Assembly (NCBI GenBank): GCA_963739615.1
Contig: CAVUBD010000016.1
Span: forward strand, 248,001 to 312,000
DNA length: 64,000 bases
Reading direction: 5' to 3'
Origin: Palsa-504 sp963739615
Lineage (GTDB): Bacteria > Actinomycetota > Actinomycetes > Streptosporangiales > Streptosporangiaceae
Shown: one piece after another, positions 60,675 through 64,000 of the stretch
Layout: each line of letters begins with the position of its first letter
Position numbering within the stretch: position 1 is the first letter of the stretch
Notes under the pieces: generated by a model
What the model saw: the letters and a program-made list of their open reading frames with translations, nothing else
Database searches by the model: none
Told to the model about the DNA's origin: nothing
Program-made: the position numbers and the translations under genes

Positions 60675-61835
60675 ATGGCGGACCCGATGACCTTGATCAC
60701 GGAGGCAACTGCACCGCTGTCCTGCTTTGAATCAGGTTCGAACGGCCTGCTAGCCGAGACCATCGTTGCCGAGTACAGCAAGAGTGTCGTCGATCTCGCC
60801 CGCACCGAGTTCGGGAACCACCACCCAGGTCTGTTCGCCGTCATAGAGAACTTCGTCGATGACGGCGGCGGGTGGTCACCACCGTTCGGAGCCTTCGAGT
60901 CCGCGCTTCGCTCAGGTTCATCAGAGGCTTTGCTCAGCTGTTCGGTCCAGTTGGGTCTTCTGGCACACGACCGCGGTGTGTCCGGCCAGTGGCAGGAGGC
61001 CCTCGGGGAGGTGACCTGCCTCAGGCTGGGCCAGCAAGCCGTTGTCCAGCTCAGCGAGGTCTCGGTCGATGCCGGGCCCCTCGGATACGAAGTGCGTGGA
61101 CGAACGGCGAACGGCAACCAAAGTGTCTGGGTTGTCAATCGCGATGCGAGCTCAACGACCGACTCCCGGCTCCTTGAAATTCAGTTTGACGACGTTCCTG
61201 TCCGGGTGACGACGATGTACGACCTTGATGCGGTCACGGGAATGGATTTTCTCGGCCGTGACCACTGGAACGTTTCCCGAGACCTGGAACGTGTTCGACG
61301 GGAAATCAAGGATACCGAGCGATGGCTGCTGCGGCACTGCCCCAGCAGCCTTCCGTGGATCACCGCAGTGTTGCGGCACCTTGTTCTCACAGACCCCGGG
61401 CCAGGGCTGATGGAAAGCGGAAGCAGCCGGGGCCTTCCTGGGTTTGCGCATATGTCGCACGGAGATCAACTCAGGCTGGCCGAGATGCTCGTTCACGAAC
61501 TCTCACACCAGTATTACTACATCGGCACACGCCTTGGGCCAGTCGACGACGGCACAGACGACAAGCTGTACTGGTCACCAGTAAAGCAGACAGGCAGGCC
61601 AATTGCGAATATCCTTCTAGCGTACCATGCCTTTGGAAATGTTGCCCTTCTCATGCGGCAGTTGCGTGACGGCTCCGCACAACCCGCGGAGCGGATCGCC
61701 GAGAACTTGGCCAGCGTGATTGATGATCTCAGACCGTTGCAGGAAGCACTGGAGTCGACCCGTTCGCTCACCGAGGTTGGCATCGGTCTATATGAACCGC
61801 TGAGCAATGCGCTTCGTCTGTGCGAGGTGCAATGA
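60675..61835 (+). CDS. HEXXH-motif protein of RiPP-type clusters
   Basis: The 386-residue soluble protein has the metal-binding motif HELSH at about residues 274-278 within LRLAEMLVHELSHQYYYIG, and a downstream acidic stretch (DDGTDDKLYWSP) that may supply a third ligand. This corresponds to the HEXXH domain described near FxsB-type radical SAM genes, where it is thought to act as a peptidase or another modifying enzyme. It begins 15 bp after the precursor stop and its stop overlaps the radical SAM start as ATGA, so the operon is translationally coupled. Codons are less GC-rich than in genes to the left. Confidence 0.82.
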   Translation: MADPMTLITEATAPLSCFESGSNGLLAETIVAEYSKSVVDLARTEFGNHHPGLFAVIENFVDDGGGWSPPFGAFESALRSGSSEALLSCSVQLGLLAHDRGVSGQWQEALGEVTCLRLGQQAVVQLSEVSVDAGPLGYEVRGRTANGNQSVWVVNRDASSTTDSRLLEIQFDDVPVRVTTMYDLDAVTGMDFLGRDHWNVSRDLERVRREIKDTERWLLRHCPSSLPWITAVLRHLVLTDPGPGLMESGSSRGLPGFAHMSHGDQLRLAEMLVHELSHQYYYIGTRLGPVDDGTDDKLYWSPVKQTGRPIANILLAYHAFGNVALLMRQLRDGSAQPAERIAENLASVIDDLRPLQEALESTRSLTEVGIGLYEPLSNALRLCEVQ

Positions 61836-62962
61836 GCGCCTCCGCACCGATCGTTCGAACGCTGATCGTAAAGCTAGCGTCTCGATGTAATTTGAACTGT
61901 CAGTATTGCTACCTGTACAACCACTCCGATCACTCTTACGTCGACCGGCCACGCTTTATGTCCGCAGACATCTTCGATGCCACCCTGGATATGGCACTGG
62001 AGGCAGCAACGACCAACGACTGTGGTTGCGTAACCCTTGTGATGCATGGCGGCGAGCCAACACTGCTGCCGGTTAACATGTTCGAGAACTACCTTGAACG
62101 CGCCCAGAGCCGGCTCGGTTCAAGGCTGAACCGCATTGCATTGCAGACCAATGGCACCCTATTGTCAGACGCATGGATCGACTGCCTCCTATGTTTCGGC
62201 GTGGACGTGAGTGTCAGCATCGACGGCCCGGCTTACATCCACGACGGAGTCCGGCTGACACACGACGGGCGAGGAAGTCACAAGAGCGTCGTCAACTCCG
62301 TTCGCCGACTGCAGGACCGGGGTATGGACGTCGGATCTCTTAGTGTCATTACGCCGGGAGCCGATGGGCTGGAAGTCTTCAGACACCTCCTGTCGCTCGA
62401 CCTGCGCCGTATGAACTTCCTCCTCCCAGATGTGTCTCACGACGACTTCGACGCATGGTACGGCAACTTCGGTGCTACACCTGTCGCCGACTTCTTGCTG
62501 CCAATTTTCGACGCCTGGTTCGCGATGGACAACCCGGAGATCGTCATTACTGTCTTCTGGGACATCATCGAGCGTCTGCTGGGCGGGCCAGGGATCACCG
62601 ACATGTTTGGGAATCCGACTCTCAAGTACGTCGCAGTGGAGACGGACGGATCGGTGGAGGCACTCGATGCCCTCAAGGTTGGACGGCAAGGACTCGCGGA
62701 TACGGGGCTCAACGTCCAACGTGAAGCACTCTCGGATCTGTCGGGGAGCACCACCTTGGCCGCACGATCGTTGACTACAGGGTTCCCGTTGAGCGCGGAG
62801 TGCCGCGCGTGTACTTACGCGGACTCGTGCGCTGGTGGCTATCTGCCTCATCGCTATGCGCACGGGAACAGCTTCGATAATCCGTCGGTTTGGTGCCGCG
62901 ACCTGAAGAAGTTGTTTGCACACGCCAGTGCTGTGGCGGGTACAGCCAACTTCGGGGCGTGA
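61832..62962 (+). CDS. radical SAM/SPASM peptide-modifying enzyme (FxsB-like)
   Basis: The 376-residue protein has the 4Fe-4S motif CNLNCQYC at residues 19-26, the GGEPTLL motif near 78, SIDGP near 132, and a C-terminal SPASM-type Cys region CRACTYADSCAGGYLPHRYAHGNSFDNPSVWC. The GGYLPHRY and F-NPSVWC segment is the hallmark of FxsB-family enzymes that install thioether, C-C or ether crosslinks in peptides. ATG 61832 is chosen for the ATGA overlap with the HEXXH gene. Its likely substrate is the peptide at 60426, possibly at Tyr, Lys or Asn since Cys is absent. Confidence 0.9.
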   Translation: MSASAPIVRTLIVKLASRCNLNCQYCYLYNHSDHSYVDRPRFMSADIFDATLDMALEAATTNDCGCVTLVMHGGEPTLLPVNMFENYLERAQSRLGSRLNRIALQTNGTLLSDAWIDCLLCFGVDVSVSIDGPAYIHDGVRLTHDGRGSHKSVVNSVRRLQDRGMDVGSLSVITPGADGLEVFRHLLSLDLRRMNFLLPDVSHDDFDAWYGNFGATPVADFLLPIFDAWFAMDNPEIVITVFWDIIERLLGGPGITDMFGNPTLKYVAVETDGSVEALDALKVGRQGLADTGLNVQREALSDLSGSTTLAARSLTTGFPLSAECRACTYADSCAGGYLPHRYAHGNSFDNPSVWCRDLKKLFAHASAVAGTANFGA

Positions 62963-64000
62963 CGCGCAGGATGTTCGTGATCTGCCTGCTTAACGCTCGG
63001 GGCGACTACCTGCTGAATCTGCCCGCCTTGCGTGCCCTCGCTACCGTCGCGGACTCGCCGACGGTCCTCGTCGTCCGGTCCGGTGCCCACTGGACCTTTC
63101 TCAGGGACGTGTCCGTCGAGCATGTCGTGGAAGTCGACGTTGAATATCGCGATCATGCGTACCATTTCGACCCTGAGTCGGCCGCCTGCCACATACTCAA
63201 GATGGGAAAGGTAGACACCTTCGTCTCCTTGAATCCGTGGTGGTCCGACTCGCTGGAAGCATTGGTCATGTCATTGCGTCCTCGGCTGTCCGTCGGCTTT
63301 GGTTCGGGACCATGGCATGAGCTTCTACCCCTTGACTTTACCTGTCACAACGTCGATCTCGCCTTCATGGCCGCGCAAGTTTTCGACGCGGACCTCAAAC
63401 CAGATTCCTTCTCCTGGTCTCCTGCCTACCCGCCGGAGGCCTTTCGTTTCGCCCGGGGACTCCGTGACGAGCTCACGGGCGGTCCTATAATGGTGGTCCA
63501 CCGGGATACCAAGCCGCCGAAGGAATGGATTGACGGTCGGTGGTTGGAGTTCCTTCACGCGTGGCTGGCCGAAAACCAGTCTGGCATTGTGATCGACGTC
63601 AGTCTTAAGCCTTTGGTCATCACAGATGCTGACAAGTGCTGGGGTCGAGTTCTGCATACATTGGGTCTACCGCTCGAGCACGCCCTTGCTGTCACCAGCA
63701 CGGCAGACATGTTTGTGGGGGTGGACAGCTGCTTCTTGCACGCTGCTGACCTGGCACGGATCCCGGCTGTGGGTCTCTTCTTCGCCACAGAGCCGCATGA
63801 GTTCGGGTTGCGATGGTCGACGCATCGCAACCTCGCCGCAGCAACACCCGAGGACCTAGGAGCAGCTTCGGTGCACGAAGCGCTCGCTGCACTCGTGCGT
63901 ATTCCCACCAGAAATCGTGTGAGGGGGACGGCTACATCGAACCATACTGCAGCGTTCCGCGAACGACACATCGGGGCGCGCTCGGGCTTCCGAAATCGTG
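62959..64000 (+). CDS. GT9-like glycosyltransferase (ADP-heptose:LPS heptosyltransferase fold), cut by window edge
   Basis: GTG 62959 overlaps the TGA of the radical SAM gene. The product (347+ residues, open to the end) starts MFVICLLNARGDYLLNLPALRALATVADSPTVLVVRSG, the GDxLLxxPALRAL motif of family 9 glycosyltransferases, and has GGPIMVVHRDTKPPKEWIDGRWLEFL and TADMFVGVDSCFLHAADLARIPAVGLFF, which match the donor-site segment with (G)xDSxxxHxAxxxxxPxVxLF. It would glycosylate the modified peptide or load a sugar on another partner. Base composition matches the rest of the operon. Confidence 0.85.
   Translation, partial: MTRRMFVICLLNARGDYLLNLPALRALATVADSPTVLVVRSGAHWTFLRDVSVEHVVEVDVEYRDHAYHFDPESAACHILKMGKVDTFVSLNPWWSDSLEALVMSLRPRLSVGFGSGPWHELLPLDFTCHNVDLAFMAAQVFDADLKPDSFSWSPAYPPEAFRFARGLRDELTGGPIMVVHRDTKPPKEWIDGRWLEFLHAWLAENQSGIVIDVSLKPLVITDADKCWGRVLHTLGLPLEHALAVTSTADMFVGVDSCFLHAADLARIPAVGLFFATEPHEFGLRWSTHRNLAAATPEDLGAASVHEALAALVRIPTRNRVRGTATSNHTAAFRERHIGARSGFRNR

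Overview
The window is 64 kb of very GC-rich DNA with actinomycete-style genes: frequent GTG starts, 4-bp ATGA/GTGA overlaps, a Zur-type Fur regulator, DUF255, LCP proteins, a GTP-type PEP carboxykinase, SAM methyltransferases of the PF04672 type and XRE regulators with TPR-like tails. A filamentous or soil actinomycete (Streptosporangiales-like) is the best guess. No rRNA, tRNA or CRISPR array was seen.

Left part (1-22.6 kb), mostly housekeeping: PhoH/PIN protein, cis-prenyltransferase, a small hypothetical with a palindrome at its start, an acyl-CoA dehydrogenase between two decayed genes, NlpC/P60 hydrolase, DUF255 protein, a four-gene zinc/manganese ABC operon divergent from zur across a Fur-type box, PlsC, trehalose-6-phosphate synthase, a two-component system, two related one-TM miniproteins, a DksA-like protein, DedA, an SMR exporter with a candidate guanidine-I-type leader, a CPA1 antiporter and an LCP protein. 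Several genes here carry single-base frameshifts in G/C runs.

Middle (22.6-31 kb): a complete-looking IS element (transposase 23089-25269, 17-bp inverted ends) beside truncated cyclic-di-GMP genes (EAL and GGDEF remnants), a Uma2-family protein, a TMEM175-like channel and a BrkB/YihY protein. 31-44 kb is an exopolysaccharide locus, mostly on the minus strand: fused dehydrogenase/Gfo-Idh-MocA enzyme, heparinase II/III-like protein, epimerase, GT4 glycosyltransferase, WecA/MraY-like initiating transferase, Wzc-like tyrosine autokinase, its candidate phosphatase, a CapD-like protein and a second LCP protein. TPR protein and PEP carboxykinase follow.

Accessory part (47-64 kb): an ISAs1 remnant, then 48.2-54.8 kb carries six Roadblock-like and three DUF4388/PATAN-like proteins with no GTPase, kinase or DUF742 partner. 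Two of the Roadblock genes are almost identical inverted copies about 3.9 kb apart, so the segment between could invert. After a methyltransferase, an XRE regulator with a Cys-rich partner, and a truncated-globin/ankyrin fusion, the base composition drops and a RiPP-like operon begins at about 60.2 kb: three 11-bp direct repeats, a 77-aa putative precursor, a HEXXH protein, an FxsB-like radical SAM/SPASM protein and a GT9-like glycosyltransferase that runs off the right edge. The Roadblock/PATAN array and this RiPP operon are the two best candidates for undescribed systems.
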